Source of the DNA: Microbulbifer litoralis
GTDB lineage: Bacteria > Pseudomonadota > Gammaproteobacteria > Pseudomonadales > Cellvibrionaceae
Length of the DNA: 64,000 bases
Direction of reading: 5' to 3'
Assembly: GCF_023634065.1 (NCBI RefSeq)
Contig: NZ_JALKCV010000005.1
Location: 281,626 to 345,625 of the forward strand
Part shown: one piece after another, positions 55,584 to 64,000 of the stretch
Position numbering within the stretch: the first letter of the stretch is position 1
Layout: each line of letters opens with the position of its first letter
Notes under the pieces: model-generated
Database searches by the model: none
What the model saw: only the letters and a program-made list of their open reading frames with translations
What the model was told of the DNA's origin: nothing
Translations under genes and position numbers: made by a program

Positions 55584-56501
55584 TCAGGCCGGGAAGAGGT
55601 CGTCGATGGACAGGTAGCGCTCGCCGGTGTCGTAGCTGAATACCAGTACGCGGCTGCCGGGGGCAAATTCGCTCTCGCGCTGTTTCACCGCCGCCAGGCT
55701 GGAGCCGGAGGAGATACCGACAAAGATGCCTTCCTTCAGCGCACACTGGCGCGCCATCTCGAAGCTGTCCTCCTCGCTGACCTGGATGGTGCCGTCGAGC
55801 ACCCCGGTATCGAGGATATCCGGCACGAAGCCGGCGCCGATTCCCTGCAGCCGGTGCAGGCCCTTCTCACAGCCGCTGATCACCGCGGACTTCTCCGGTT
55901 CCACGGCAAACGTCTGCAGTTTCGGGAACCGCCCCTTCAGCACTTCGCTGCAGCCGGTGATATGGCCGCCGGTGCCGACGCCGGTCACCAGGTAATCCAG
56001 CCCCTCGGGGAAGTCCTCGATGATCTCCCTGGCGGTGGTGTCGCGGTGCGCCTGCACATTGGCCGGGTTGCGGAACTGCTGCGGCATCCAGCTGTTGTCG
56101 TACTCCTCCAGCAGCTCCTGCGCCTTCTCGATCGCGCCGCCCATGCCTTTTTCCTTGGGTGTGAGCACCAACTCCGCGCCCATCGCCTTCATGATCTTGC
56201 GCCGCTCCACGGACATGGATTCGGGCATGGTCAGGATCAGGCGGTAACCCTTCACCGCCGCCACCATCGCCAGGCCGATACCGGTGTTGCCGGACGTGGG
56301 CTCGACAATCACACCGCCGGGCTTCAGCTCGCCGCTGGCCTCGGCCGCCTCGATCATCGACAGGGCGATGCGGTCCTTGATACTGGCACCCGGATTGAAA
56401 CGCTCCACCTTCATCCACACCTCGATGTCCGGGCGGAACAGGTGGTTGATGCGAACGTGGGGGGTATTGCCGATGGTTTCGAGAATATTGGCGGCTTTCA
56501 T
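55584..56501 (-). CDS. cysK: Cysteine synthase A (O-acetylserine sulfhydrylase)
   Basis: PLP enzyme of 305 residues making cysteine from O-acetylserine and sulfide. The PLP lysine is Lys42 ([11 protein letters not shown]); the substrate loop [11 protein letters not shown], the phosphate-binding VGTGGHITG and GISSGSS are intact. [20 protein letters not shown] favours CysK over CysM. The ATG at 56501 follows GGGAGAG. It is divergent from the YhhN gene. Confidence 0.94.
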   Translation of the reverse strand: MKAANILETIGNTPHVRINHLFRPDIEVWMKVERFNPGASIKDRIALSMIEAAEASGELKPGGVIVEPTSGNTGIGLAMVAAVKGYRLILTMPESMSVERRKIMKAMGAELVLTPKEKGMGGAIEKAQELLEEYDNSWMPQQFRNPANVQAHRDTTAREIIEDFPEGLDYLVTGVGTGGHITGCSEVLKGRFPKLQTFAVEPEKSAVISGCEKGLHRLQGIGAGFVPDILDTGVLDGTIQVSEEDSFEMARQCALKEGIFVGISSGSSLAAVKQRESEFAPGSRVLVFSYDTGERYLSIDDLFPA

Positions 56502-56625
56502 GCGCTGTGCTCTCCCTGGTTGTCTTCGAGTCTCAACAGGCCGGGCGGGGCGATTGCAGCGCCACCCGCTTTGCCGAATACTGGCCCGGAGCAGACCACA
56601 AATACAACAAAAATACGAGTGACCC

Positions 56626-57297
56626 ATGACGGCAACTGCTACCACCGCCGCCGCGCCTGCGCGCACCGATACTCGCCACCTGGCCGCCTTCGCCCTCTCC
56701 GCCGCGCTGTTTATGGCCCTCGATGCCGCGGGCGCGGCGGGTCCCTGGATGGCCTGCCTGAAAATCGTACCCATCGCCATCCTGGCACTGCTGGCCCGGC
56801 GCAACCTGAGTGGCCCGACCCAAGGCCTGATCCTCACCGCACTCGGCCTCTCCGCCCTCGGCGACGTATTGCTGGCACTGGAATTTCCCAACCAGTTCGT
56901 ATTCGGCCTCGGCGCTTTCCTGCTGGCGCAGCTGGTCTACGCCGGCACCTTCCTGCGCGCGGCGGATGCCCGCCGCCGGGGCTTCTGGCTGCGCGCCGCG
57001 CCGGTGCTGCTGGCAGCCCTGCTGCTGGCGCGACTGCTGCTGCCGGCGGCGGGCGAACTGGCGCTGCCGGTGCTGGTCTACCTGCTGGCGATCGTCGCCA
57101 TGGCGCTGTCCGCCGCCGCCCACCGCGGCGATTCCGGGCTGCTGTTCGCCGGCGCGGTCACCTTCATGGCCTCGGACACGCTGATTGCGCTGAACAGGTT
57201 CATCGCACCGCTGCCGCTGGCCGGTACCGGCATCATGCTGACCTACTACGGTGCGCAGCTCGCGATCCTGTACGGAGTGGGGCGCACGCGGGCATAA
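56626..57297 (+). CDS. YhhN family lysoplasmalogenase-like membrane protein
   Basis: Protein of 223 residues with about eight membrane helices and the YhhN/TMEM86 pattern: [54 protein letters not shown] and [16 protein letters not shown]. The two conserved Asp residues (LGDVLL and SDTLIA) are present. In animals relatives hydrolyse lysoplasmalogen; the bacterial role is less sure. It stands alone between cysK (divergent) and yrfG. Confidence 0.85.
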   Translation: MTATATTAAAPARTDTRHLAAFALSAALFMALDAAGAAGPWMACLKIVPIAILALLARRNLSGPTQGLILTALGLSALGDVLLALEFPNQFVFGLGAFLLAQLVYAGTFLRAADARRRGFWLRAAPVLLAALLLARLLLPAAGELALPVLVYLLAIVAMALSAAAHRGDSGLLFAGAVTFMASDTLIALNRFIAPLPLAGTGIMLTYYGAQLAILYGVGRTRA

Positions 57298-57372
57298 TAA
57301 GGCGTTCACAGGGAGTGGGGCAGAATGGCCTATGCTCATTCCCCACCCCGGAACGCGAGGTAGTTTCACCCC

Positions 57373-58035
57373 ATGGACCCGATGCTCGACTGGCACGATA
57401 TCGACACGGTGCTGCTGGATATGGACGGCACCCTGCTCGACCTGCACTACGACACCCACTTCTGGCTCACCCACCTGCCGCGCCGCTATGCCGAAATCCG
57501 CGGTATCCCGCTGGACCGGGCGCAAACCGAACTGGGCGCACAGATCGCCGCCCGCCGCGGCACCCTGGAATGGTACTGCCTGAACTTCTGGTCGCGGGAG
57601 CTGGAACTGGATGTGGCCGCCCTCTACCGCGAGACCGCCGACCGCATCGCGCTGCGCCCGCAGACCGAGGAATTCCTCGGCGGCCTGCGCAAACTGAACA
57701 AAAGGGCCATGCTGGTCACCAACGCGCACCCGGACGGCCTCGGCCACAAGCTGGAAATCACCGGTATCGACCGCTGGCTGGACGGTATCGTCACCTCCCA
57801 CGAGCTGAACCACGCCAAGGAGAGCGCCCACTTCTGGCCGGCGCTGCGCGAGCATATCGGTTTCGACCCGGCGCGCACCCTGTTCGTCGACGACAACGAG
57901 AGCGTACTGACCGCCGCCCGCGACTACGGCATCGCCTACCTGCTGTGCATCCGCCAGCCGGACAGCCGCGGGCCCATGCGCGATATCACCGACTTTCCGG
58001 CGATTCACCGCTTCGACGAGATTATGGCGATCTGA
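57373..58035 (+). CDS. yrfG: HAD-family GMP/IMP nucleotidase (YrfG)
   Basis: Protein of 220 residues with HAD motif I LLDMDGTLLD (15-24), motif II LVTNAHP, motif III lysine in HAKESAHFW and motif IV LFVDDNESVL. It resembles YrfG, which dephosphorylates purine mononucleotides. Its place before hslR is the E. coli order. The stop codon is followed within 5 nt by a 98 nt heptamer array. Confidence 0.9.
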   Translation: MDPMLDWHDIDTVLLDMDGTLLDLHYDTHFWLTHLPRRYAEIRGIPLDRAQTELGAQIAARRGTLEWYCLNFWSRELELDVAALYRETADRIALRPQTEEFLGGLRKLNKRAMLVTNAHPDGLGHKLEITGIDRWLDGIVTSHELNHAKESAHFWPALREHIGFDPARTLFVDDNESVLTAARDYGIAYLLCIRQPDSRGPMRDITDFPAIHRFDEIMAI

Positions 58036-58039
58036 CTGC

Positions 58040-58137
58040 GGGACTCGGGACTCGGGACTCGGGACTCGGGACTCGGGACTCGGGACTCGGGACTCGGGAC
58101 TCGGGACTCGGGACTCGGGACTCGGGACTCGGGACTC
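58040..58137 (+). repeat. Tandem heptamer array (GGGACTC) x14
   Basis: Fourteen perfect head-to-tail copies of GGGACTC, 98 nt, starting 5 nt after the yrfG stop. An array of the same unit on the opposite strand lies at 61095-61171. The unit is not a multiple of three and there are no spacers, so it is neither coding nor CRISPR. Such arrays change length by slippage. Confidence 0.95.
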
Positions 58138-58140
58138 TCA

Positions 58141-58193
58141 GTAGGGTGCGCCATGCGCACCGGATAGTTCAATGGTGCGCACGGCGCACCCTG
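58141..58193. repeat. GTAGGGTGCGCC palindromic repeat, full copy
   Basis: GTAGGGTGCGCCATGCGCAC at the left is mirrored by GTGCGCACGGCGCACCCTGC at the right, with loop about CCGGATAGTTCAATG. It is immediately next to the heptamer array, as the half copy at 61019-61039 is next to the second array. Confidence 0.75.
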
Positions 58194-58241
58194 CGATTGC
58201 ACTCGAAAAGAATATCCGAGTCAGAAGCAAAGGCCCTGATG

Positions 58242-58332
58242 CCGGGGGAGGCTTGCGGGACTGTCTGCGAGAGGGACCTCGCAGACAAGCCTACAGGGAC
58301 GTATTCACGGCGTGTCCCGCAAGCCTCCCCCG
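58242..58332. repeat. Nested palindrome upstream of hslR
   Basis: The outer arms CGGGGGAGGCTTGCGGGAC and GTCCCGCAAGCCTCCCCCG pair, and the inner arms TGTCTGCGAG/CTCGCAGACA pair. Related to the element at 38256-38351. Confidence 0.7.
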
Positions 58333-58412
58333 GTAGCAGGGCCGCCACCGCCCCTGCTTACGACAATAAGGGCCGCACTTACCCCAAAACTTATTGAATA
58401 AACTTACCCACA

Positions 58413-58790
58413 ATGGAAAAAGTACGCATCGACAAATGGCTCTGGGCCGCCCGCTTCTTCAAGACCCGCAGCCTGGCCAAACAGGCCATCGAGGGCGGCA
58501 AGGTGCACGCCGATGGCCAGCGCATCAAGGCCAGCAAGGAAATCGCCACCGGCACCACCCTGACCGTGCGCCAGGGCTGGGATCGGGTGGAAGTGGAAGT
58601 GCTGGCACTGTCCGACCAGCGCCGCGGCGCCGAGATCGCCCGCACCCTCTACCGCGAGACCGAAGCCAGCGCCGCCAGGCGGGAACAGACACGCGCCGAG
58701 CGCCAGGCCAGCAACGCCGGTATTCGCAGCGAGCGCCCCAACAAGAAACAGCGCCGCCAGATCCACCGCTTCCTGCGCGAACAGGATTAG
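58413..58790 (+). CDS. hslR: Heat shock protein 15 (Hsp15, S4-domain RNA-binding)
   Basis: Protein of 125 residues with an N-terminal S4 domain (VRIDKWLWAARFFKTRSLAK, then GGKVHADGQRIKASK) and a basic C-terminal tail (RPNKKQRRQIHRFLREQD). Hsp15 binds stalled 50S subunits carrying nascent chains and helps recycle them. Length and motifs match E. coli HslR (133). Confidence 0.94.
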   Translation: MEKVRIDKWLWAARFFKTRSLAKQAIEGGKVHADGQRIKASKEIATGTTLTVRQGWDRVEVEVLALSDQRRGAEIARTLYRETEASAARREQTRAERQASNAGIRSERPNKKQRRQIHRFLREQD

Positions 58791-58912
58791 GCGCGCCCGG
58801 CTATCCGGGATCCAGGCCGGACGCCCCGGTGCCTGTTACCGACAGCGATTTTCACGCCAATGCCCGACCGCCTGCTAAACTGGCCGGGACCAACCAATAA
58901 CGACTCGGCATT

Positions 58913-60415
58913 ATGATGAAACGACTCCTCGCCCTGACCCTGCTGCTGTTTGCCGTCGCCCAACCGGCCACCGCCGACAGCCAGCACGAAGAGCTCAAGC
59001 GCTCCATCATCAAGATCTACACCGCCGCCGCCGCGCCGGACTACTTCAACCCCTGGGCACTGCTGAACGCGCAGCAGCTGTCCGGCTCCGGCGCCGTCAT
59101 CTCCGGCAGGCGCATACTGACCAACGCCCATGTGATCGCCAACGGCAGCTTTATCCAGGTGCAGCGCCACGGCGACGCGCGCAAATTCCGCGCCCAGGTG
59201 CAGTTCGTCTCCCACGACGCCGACCTGGCGCTGCTGACGGTCGAGGACGAGAACTTCTTCGACGGCACCCGCCCGCTGAAACTGGGCGACCTGCCGGACC
59301 TGCAGGAGGAGGTCACCGTCTACGGCTACCCCATCGGCGGCAAGTCCCTGTCCATCACCCGCGGTGTACTGTCGCGGGTCGAGCACCAGTACTACGCCCA
59401 CGCCGAGAGCTACCTGATGGCCGGCCAGATCGACGCCGCCATCAACCCCGGCAACAGCGGCGGCCCGGTGATCTCCGACGGCCGCATCGTCGGCGTCGCC
59501 ATGCAGACCAACCACAGCCAGGGCGCCGAGAACCTGGGCTACTTCGTGCCGCCGAGCGTGATCGAACATGTGCTGCAAGACGCCGAGGACGGCGTCAACC
59601 AGGGCTTCCCGGAATTCGGCGCCGTGACCCAGAGCATGGAGAGCCCAGCCATGAAACGCGCCGCGGGCCTCAGCGCCGACCAGGAGGGCGCCATGGTCGT
59701 GCGGGTGTTCGAGGACTCGCCGGCCGCCGAAGTGCTGCGCCCGGGCGACGTGCTGCTGGAAGTGGACGGCTACCCAATCGCCGCCGACCGCACCGTTGAG
59801 TGGCGCGAGAACCAGCGCACTAATTACCACTACGCGGTGGACAAATACCACGTCGGCGACAAGCTGCCGGTACGCTTCTCCCGCGGCGGCGAAGTGCACA
59901 GTGCCAACGTGGCGCTGGCGGCCACACCGCCGTCGCGCTCGCTGGTGGTCAGTGAAAAATACGACCAGCGCCCGCGCTACTACATCTACGGCGGCGTGGT
60001 GTTCGTGCCGCTGAACATGAACCTGATCAAGCGCTGGGGCAAGAACTGGCATTCCAAGGCACCGATCGACTATCTCTACGCCCGCAACCAGTGGAGCGAC
60101 GAGCAGCACCGCGAACTGGTGGTGGCGCTGAAAGTACTGCCGGCCGACGTGAACCTCGGTTACCACGACTGGAAGAACTGGATCATCCGCTCCGTCAACG
60201 GCGAGGCAGTGGCAGACTTCGACGAGTTCGCGCAACTGATGGAGAGCAACGAAAAACCCTATGTGGAGCTCCGCGACGACTCCGGTTACCGTATGGTGCT
60301 GGATGCGGCCGCGGCCGCGGAGCAGCAGCCGCTGATCCTGCAGACTTACCATATCCCCCAGCGCCACTCCGCCGGGCTGTTCAATACCCTGGCCAGGGAG
60401 AACACCGACGACTGA
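58913..60415 (+). CDS. Deg-type periplasmic serine protease with PDZ domain
   Basis: Protein of 500 residues: a signal peptide (LLALTLLLFAVAQPATA), a trypsin-like domain with triad His73 (TNAHVI), Asp104 (HDADLALL) and Ser182 (NPGNSGGPV), then a PDZ domain at about 240-310 (VVRVFEDSPAAEVLRPGDVL). A C-terminal region of about 180 residues (WIIRSVNGEAVADFDEFAQL) includes a second PDZ-like fold. This layout is closer to the Deg9/PDZ-PDZ-like type than to DegP. Likely a quality-control protease in the periplasm. Two adjacent ATGs (58913, 58916) are possible starts. Confidence 0.88.
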   Translation: MMKRLLALTLLLFAVAQPATADSQHEELKRSIIKIYTAAAAPDYFNPWALLNAQQLSGSGAVISGRRILTNAHVIANGSFIQVQRHGDARKFRAQVQFVSHDADLALLTVEDENFFDGTRPLKLGDLPDLQEEVTVYGYPIGGKSLSITRGVLSRVEHQYYAHAESYLMAGQIDAAINPGNSGGPVISDGRIVGVAMQTNHSQGAENLGYFVPPSVIEHVLQDAEDGVNQGFPEFGAVTQSMESPAMKRAAGLSADQEGAMVVRVFEDSPAAEVLRPGDVLLEVDGYPIAADRTVEWRENQRTNYHYAVDKYHVGDKLPVRFSRGGEVHSANVALAATPPSRSLVVSEKYDQRPRYYIYGGVVFVPLNMNLIKRWGKNWHSKAPIDYLYARNQWSDEQHRELVVALKVLPADVNLGYHDWKNWIIRSVNGEAVADFDEFAQLMESNEKPYVELRDDSGYRMVLDAAAAAEQQPLILQTYHIPQRHSAGLFNTLARENTDD

Positions 60416-60454
60416 CCGGAGCGCGCTGGAAAACCGTCGCCAAAGGAACGACCG

Positions 60455-60892
60455 ATGACAAGAACAGGGATTTGTGCCATGGCACTGATATTGATCGCCG
60501 CGACCGCCGGCGCAGAGGAGCTGTACCGGTGGGTCGACAAGGACGGCAAGGTCCACTTCGGTGACCGGCCGCCACTGCAGGCCAAGGCGGAAGAGATCGG
60601 CGACGAACTGCAGCCGGTCAACTCCGCCGACGCCACCCGCGCCCGCAAACCCGCCCGGTCCGGCCAGCGGGACGACCTGCAGCAACAGTACCAGAATCGC
60701 AAACAGCGCCAGCAACAACAGCGTCAGCAGCAGATGGCCCGGGCCTGCCAGAAGGCGCGCCGCGACCTGCGGATACTGCGGGGCAGGGTGGCGTTTGTCG
60801 ACGACAGCGGCCGCGAGGTGAAAATGACCGAGCGCGACCGCCAGCGGATGGCCGCGGAGCTACAGCGCGAGATCGGCCGCGTCTGCGGATAA
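60455..60892 (+). CDS. DUF4124 domain secreted protein
   Basis: Protein of 145 residues with a signal peptide (MALILIAATAGA) followed at once by the DUF4124 core EELYRWVDKDGKVHFGDRPP. It then has a Gln/Arg-rich coiled segment (QNRKQRQQQQRQQQ) and a C-terminal basic part with two cysteines. Envelope protein of unknown role. It lies 39 nt after the protease gene and is probably co-transcribed with it. Confidence 0.85.
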   Translation: MTRTGICAMALILIAATAGAEELYRWVDKDGKVHFGDRPPLQAKAEEIGDELQPVNSADATRARKPARSGQRDDLQQQYQNRKQRQQQQRQQQMARACQKARRDLRILRGRVAFVDDSGREVKMTERDRQRMAAELQREIGRVCG

Positions 60893-61018
60893 GGCCACCC
60901 ACCGCTATAGGGGCGAACCCTGTATTCGCCCGGGCAGGGTGCCGCCAATCGGCCGGCGGGGGCTCGCAGACGGACCTGTAAGCCTGCTCCGGGACGGCCC
61001 CGCTATTCTTTTCCGACA

Positions 61019-61039
61019 GTAGGGTGCGCCGTGCGCACC
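61019..61039. repeat. GTAGGGTGCGCC repeat, half copy
   Basis: GTAGGGTGCGCCGTGCGCAC matches one arm of the repeat at 58141-58193. It stands 15 nt before the second tandem array. Confidence 0.65.
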
Positions 61040-61054
61040 GGGCGGGGCCTGCAC

Positions 61055-61171
61055 GATTTCCCGATTTCCCGATTTCCCGATTTCCCGATTTCCCGAGTCC
61101 CGAGTCCCGAGTCCCGAGTCCCGAGTCCCGAGTCCCGAGTCCCGAGTCCCGAGTCCCGAGTCCCGAGTCCC
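61055..61171 (-). repeat. Tandem array: GATTTCCC x5 followed by GAGTCCC x11
   Basis: Five octamers GATTTCCC (61055-61094) pass directly into eleven heptamers GAGTCCC (61095-61171). GAGTCCC is the reverse complement of the GGGACTC unit at 58040-58137, so the two arrays face each other. The array ends 5 nt from the last base of the hslO stop codon on the other strand. Confidence 0.95.
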
Positions 61172-61176
61172 GATTT

Positions 61177-62055
61177 TCAGTGCAGGGTATGCGGCGGGGC
61201 GTTGAACAGGCTCTCGATATCCGCCCGGCCGAAGCGGTAGCGGGTATTGCAGAACTGGCAGTCGGCGCTGATCTCTCCCCCCTGCTGCTCCAGCAACTGG
61301 TAGACCTCCTCCGGCCCCAGGGAAACCAGCGCGCGGGCACTGCGCTCGCGCGAGCAGCTGCACTTGAAGCGGATATTGGCGGTGCCCAGCGCCGCCGGCT
61401 TCATCTCGTGGAACAGGCGGTGCATCAACTGGTCGTGCGGCACCTGGTGCAGCTCCGCGGCCGTCACCGTCTCCGCCAGGTGCTGGGCCGTCTCCCAGGC
61501 ATCCCGGTTCTCCTCCTCAGTGGCCGCATTGTTGCCGGGCAGCACCTGCAGCATGATGCCACCGACGGTATCGGGGCTGGACTCGATCCAGAAGCGGGTG
61601 GCCAGTTGCTCCGACTGGCTAAAGTAATCCTCCAGGCACTCCGCCAGCGTCTCCTTCTCCAGCGGCACGATGCCCTGGTAGCGCTCGCCGTCGCGGGGTT
61701 CGATGGTGATCGCCAGCGCGGCGCGGTTGCCGACCAGCTGTGGCAGGCTGGCGCTTTCGTCAATCTGCGCGCCCTCCACCACGCGGGCGATTCCCCGCAG
61801 GTCACTGTGGTGGGTGCACTCCGCCATGATCAGCGGCACATCGCCCTCGCCGCGGGCCTGCAGCGCCAGCAGCCCCTCGAACTTCAGGGTCGTGGACAGC
61901 AGGCAGGCGGCGGCGAGGAATTCCCCCAACAACTGCGCCACCGGCTGCGGCAGCTGGTTGTTCTCCAGCACCGCGCGATAGGCGTCGGTGAGGGTCACCA
62001 TCTGCCCGCGGATATCGTGTTGGGAAAAGATAAAGCGTTCCAGCTGGTCGGACAT
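61177..62055 (-). CDS. hslO: Redox-regulated chaperone Hsp33
   Basis: Protein of 292 residues. The N-terminal holdase domain (MSDQLERFIFSQHDIRGQMV, then LTLTDAYRAV-like) is followed by a C-terminal zinc switch with CSC (FKCSCSRERS) and CQFC (ADCQFCNTRY). Oxidation of these cysteines releases zinc and activates chaperone function. In E. coli hslO follows hslR in the same direction; here it is on the opposite strand and two genes have come between. The 3' end abuts the heptamer array. Confidence 0.95.
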   Translation of the reverse strand: MSDQLERFIFSQHDIRGQMVTLTDAYRAVLENNQLPQPVAQLLGEFLAAACLLSTTLKFEGLLALQARGEGDVPLIMAECTHHSDLRGIARVVEGAQIDESASLPQLVGNRAALAITIEPRDGERYQGIVPLEKETLAECLEDYFSQSEQLATRFWIESSPDTVGGIMLQVLPGNNAATEEENRDAWETAQHLAETVTAAELHQVPHDQLMHRLFHEMKPAALGTANIRFKCSCSRERSARALVSLGPEEVYQLLEQQGGEISADCQFCNTRYRFGRADIESLFNAPPHTLH

Positions 62056-62446
62056 CGGGAATTTGCCTCGGTCAAAAACCGCGGGATTTTAGAGGTGGAT
62101 CCCTGTAAATGGTAGCTGTCGCAAGCAGCCGGCGGCTTGAACGACAGAATCCGGTGGCGGGGCCAGGGCCCCGTCGGGGCGCAACCGGAATCGTCGCACA
62201 ATAATTCCCTCAATCTATGACCAGCAGGTAGCGAATAGACAAAACGAATATGGAGGCACAAAATTTCACGAGACAACGCTGTCAATGTGCAAAAAACGCA
62301 CAGACTTTCTACCCGCCCAAATTGAAGTTTGCCATAATGCGCCCCCCGAACACGCCCGGTCGCTGTTTTCAGCAGTGGCCCCTACTATTTATTTCATCGA
62401 TACAACTTTCGATTTCATTGATGCAACTTTCACGGGTAATCGACGA
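62056..62446. other. Divergent intergenic region between hslO and pckA
   Basis: This 391 nt stretch has no credible gene. It contains a GC hairpin near 62160-62175 (GGGGCCAGGGCCCC), then an AT-rich half (62200-62446) likely to hold the pckA promoter. The segment TTGCCATAATGCG near 62329 looks like an extended -10, but I see no good -35. TTCGAT/TTTCGATTTCATTGATG repeats occur near 62395-62422. Confidence 0.5.
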
Positions 62447-64000
62447 ATGGCACAGATCGACGATACGGCGCAGGTCCTGAAGAACCTGGCGTCGGCGCAA
62501 CTGGTTGAAGAGGCACTCAGGCGCGGCGAGGGCAGGCTGTCCGACACCGGCGCGCTGGTGACCGAAACCGGTGCGCGCACCGGCCGCTCCCCGGCGGATC
62601 GCTTCGTGGTGGAGGAGGCCTCCACCAGCGACAGCATCGACTGGGGCAGCGTCAACCGCGCCTTCCCGCAGGACAGGTTCGATGCGCTGTGGAGCCGCGT
62701 GGAGGAATTCGTCGCCGCCTCCGATACCTTCGTGCAGCAGTTGCACGTGGGCCAGCACGAGCACTACTACCTGCCGGTGGTGGTCACTGCACAGACCGCC
62801 TGGCACAGCCTGTTTGCCCGCAACATGTTTATCCGCCCGGACAAATACAATCCCAAGGGCAAGCAGGAGTGGCGCATCCTGCACGCGCCGAACTTCGCCT
62901 GCGAGCCGGAGCGCGACGGCACCAACTCCGAGGGCTGCGTGATCATCAACTTCGCCCAGCGCAAGGTGCTGCTGGCGGGCATGCGCTACGCCGGCGAGAT
63001 GAAAAAGGCCATGTTCTCGGTGCAGAACTTCCTGCTGCCGGAAAAAGACGTGATGCCGATGCACTGTGCCTCCAATGTGGGCAAGGACGGCGATGTGTGC
63101 CTGTTCTTCGGCCTGTCCGGCACCGGCAAGACCACCCTGTCCGCCGATCCGGAGCGCTACCTGATTGGCGACGACGAACACGGCTGGGCCAAGGGCGGCG
63201 TGTTCAATATCGAGGGCGGCTGCTATGCCAAGACCATCGACCTGAGCAAAGAGAACGAGCCCGTCATCTGGGATGCCATCCGCTTCGGCGCCATTGTCGA
63301 GAATGTGGTCATTGATGAAGCCGGCACCCCGGACTACCACGACACCCGCCTGACCGAAAACGGCCGCTGTTCCTACCCGCTGGAGCACGTGGTCATGCGC
63401 CAGCCGGGCAACCAGGCGGGCGAGCCGAGGAACGTGATCTTCCTGACCTGCGACGTGTCCGGCGTGCTGCCGCCAGTGTCCATCCTGTCCAAGGAAGCCG
63501 CGGCCTACCACTTCCTGTCCGGTTACACCGCGCGCGTGGGCTCCACCGAGCTGGGCGCGGAGGCGGGCATCCACCCGACGTTCTCCACCTGCTTCGGCGC
63601 GCCCTTCATGCCGCGCGCGCCGCGGGAGTACGCGGACCTGCTGATGAAGCGCATCCAGGATTTCGGCTCCAATGTCTACCTGGTCAATACCGGCTGGACC
63701 GGCGGCTCCGGCGGCGCTTCCCGGAACCAGGGCAAACGCTTCCCGATCCCGGTGACCCGCGCCGTGGTGGCCGCCATCCAGAGCGGCGCGCTGGAAGGCA
63801 CAGAGACCGAACACCTGGACATCCTCAACCTGGACATCCCGCTAGCGGTACCGGGCGTCGACAGTGCCTGCCTGAACCCGCGCCAGGCCTGGGCCGACAC
63901 CGCCGCCTACGACGACCAGGCCGGCAAACTGGCCGGCCTGTTCGCCGAGAACATCGAGAAGTTCCAGGTGAGCGAAGACGTCAAGGCCGCCGGCCCCAAA
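62447..64000 (+). CDS. pckA: Phosphoenolpyruvate carboxykinase (ATP), C-terminus cut
   Basis: 518 residues are visible and the frame runs off the window; only a few residues should be missing, since the family is about 513-540 long. The enzyme converts oxaloacetate and ATP to phosphoenolpyruvate, the first step of gluconeogenesis. Motifs present are TGRSPADRF near 45-53, the P-loop GLSGTGKT (222-229), the metal site GDDEHGW (241-247), and the TGWTGGSGG segment. Divergent from hslO. The order hslR, hslO, pckA partly matches E. coli. Confidence 0.95.
   Translation, partial: MAQIDDTAQVLKNLASAQLVEEALRRGEGRLSDTGALVTETGARTGRSPADRFVVEEASTSDSIDWGSVNRAFPQDRFDALWSRVEEFVAASDTFVQQLHVGQHEHYYLPVVVTAQTAWHSLFARNMFIRPDKYNPKGKQEWRILHAPNFACEPERDGTNSEGCVIINFAQRKVLLAGMRYAGEMKKAMFSVQNFLLPEKDVMPMHCASNVGKDGDVCLFFGLSGTGKTTLSADPERYLIGDDEHGWAKGGVFNIEGGCYAKTIDLSKENEPVIWDAIRFGAIVENVVIDEAGTPDYHDTRLTENGRCSYPLEHVVMRQPGNQAGEPRNVIFLTCDVSGVLPPVSILSKEAAAYHFLSGYTARVGSTELGAEAGIHPTFSTCFGAPFMPRAPREYADLLMKRIQDFGSNVYLVNTGWTGGSGGASRNQGKRFPIPVTRAVVAAIQSGALEGTETEHLDILNLDIPLAVPGVDSACLNPRQAWADTAAYDDQAGKLAGLFAENIEKFQVSEDVKAAGPK

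Larger units (their letters stand above)
58036..58412. other. Repeat-filled region between yrfG and hslR
   Basis: This 377 nt gap is almost entirely repeats: the heptamer array at 58040-58137, a GTAGGGTGCGCC palindrome at 58141-58193 and a nested palindrome at 58242-58332. An AT-rich stretch (58370-58412) before hslR probably contains its promoter. No gene is visible. Confidence 0.75.

Noticed and set aside
58040..58137. Heptamer array considered as a CRISPR or as a repetitive protein (SPESRVP-type translation)
   Set aside because: The unit is only 7 nt with no spacers. The peptide repeats occur only because 7 nt units cycle through all frames; there is no start with a ribosome binding site.
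58787..60718. Long minus-strand frame opposite the Deg-type protease
   Set aside because: The protease triad and PDZ domain on the plus strand are unmistakable; the antisense frame is a by-product.

Overview
This is a GC-rich stretch of chromosome from a gammaproteobacterium, most likely a marine Cellvibrionales-type organism related to Microbulbifer. That placement rests on recognisable core genes, on gene order that partly matches Pseudomonas (hisF-hisA-hisH-hisB, an asmA-family gene, mutY, yggX) and Escherichia (yrfG, hslR, hslO, pckA), and on many short palindromic repeats. No phage, transposase, CRISPR array or rRNA is visible. There is one tRNA gene (Phe). About 60 protein genes are supported; the first and last are cut by the window ends.

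Layout. 1-7.0 kb (minus strand): a catecholate siderophore locus (TonB-dependent receptor, entC, entE, entB, entA, a small DUF3325-like membrane protein) behind a probable Fur box. 7.3-10.1 kb (minus): hisB-hisH-hisA-hisF. 10.3-12.8 kb (plus): a zinc-type uptake pair, a small His-containing secreted protein and a ZnuD-like receptor with His/Glu-rich loops. 13.0-17.0 kb (plus): asmA-family gene, mutY, yggX and tRNA-Phe with a clear promoter and terminator. 17.2-18.5 kb: a solitary PAS-LuxR regulator, then three palindromic repeat elements, one MITE-like. 18.5-32.2 kb: a DJ-1 protein, then a periplasmic/outer-membrane redox-type cluster. It contains a TlpA-like thioredoxin, DUF4266 lipoprotein, DUF3570 protein, two outer-membrane barrels (one with an SH3 domain), an HzsA-like two-haem-motif lipoprotein, and, on the other strand, two more c-type haem-motif proteins, a Tat substrate and the FMN transferase ApbE. 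32.3-41.5 kb (plus): a nine-gene operon of TPR lipoproteins, a TolQ/ExbB protein, two ExbD/TolR proteins and a TonB/AgmX-like protein. 41.5-42.5 kb (minus): DUF2237 and DUF2939 genes. 42.6-50.4 kb (plus): a tightly overlapping MoxR operon (multi-TM protein, RDD, SpoIIM, DUF4129, DUF4350, MoxR, DUF58). 50.5-53.2 kb (plus): a copper-uptake pair (DUF2946-like protein and OprC-like receptor). 53.3-54.5 kb (minus): small barrel, lone HicB-like protein, small coiled-coil protein. 54.6-56.5 kb (minus): cysQ and cysK. 56.6-64.0 kb: YhhN, YrfG, Hsp15, a Deg-type protease, a DUF4124 protein, Hsp33 (minus) and pckA.

How the genes fit together. Three separate metal-uptake modules (Fe, Zn, Cu) each centre on a TonB-dependent receptor. 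The most interesting part is 19-41.5 kb. A haem/flavin/thioredoxin-type envelope cluster lies next to a proton-motive-force-driven TolQ-TolR-TolR-TonB operon rich in TPR proteins, and the two may form one envelope-spanning system. The TolQR plus AgmX-like plus TPR plus beta-barrel composition recalls the Myxococcus Agl-Glt machine, but homology in function is not shown by the sequence.

Repeats are a second theme. Several families of chromosomal palindromes occur between genes. In at least two cases they appear to have become part of the coding sequence, supplying the start codon, ribosome binding site or signal-peptide n-region. Two arrays of the same heptamer (14 and 11 copies), in opposite orientation, bracket a 3 kb segment near the right end.
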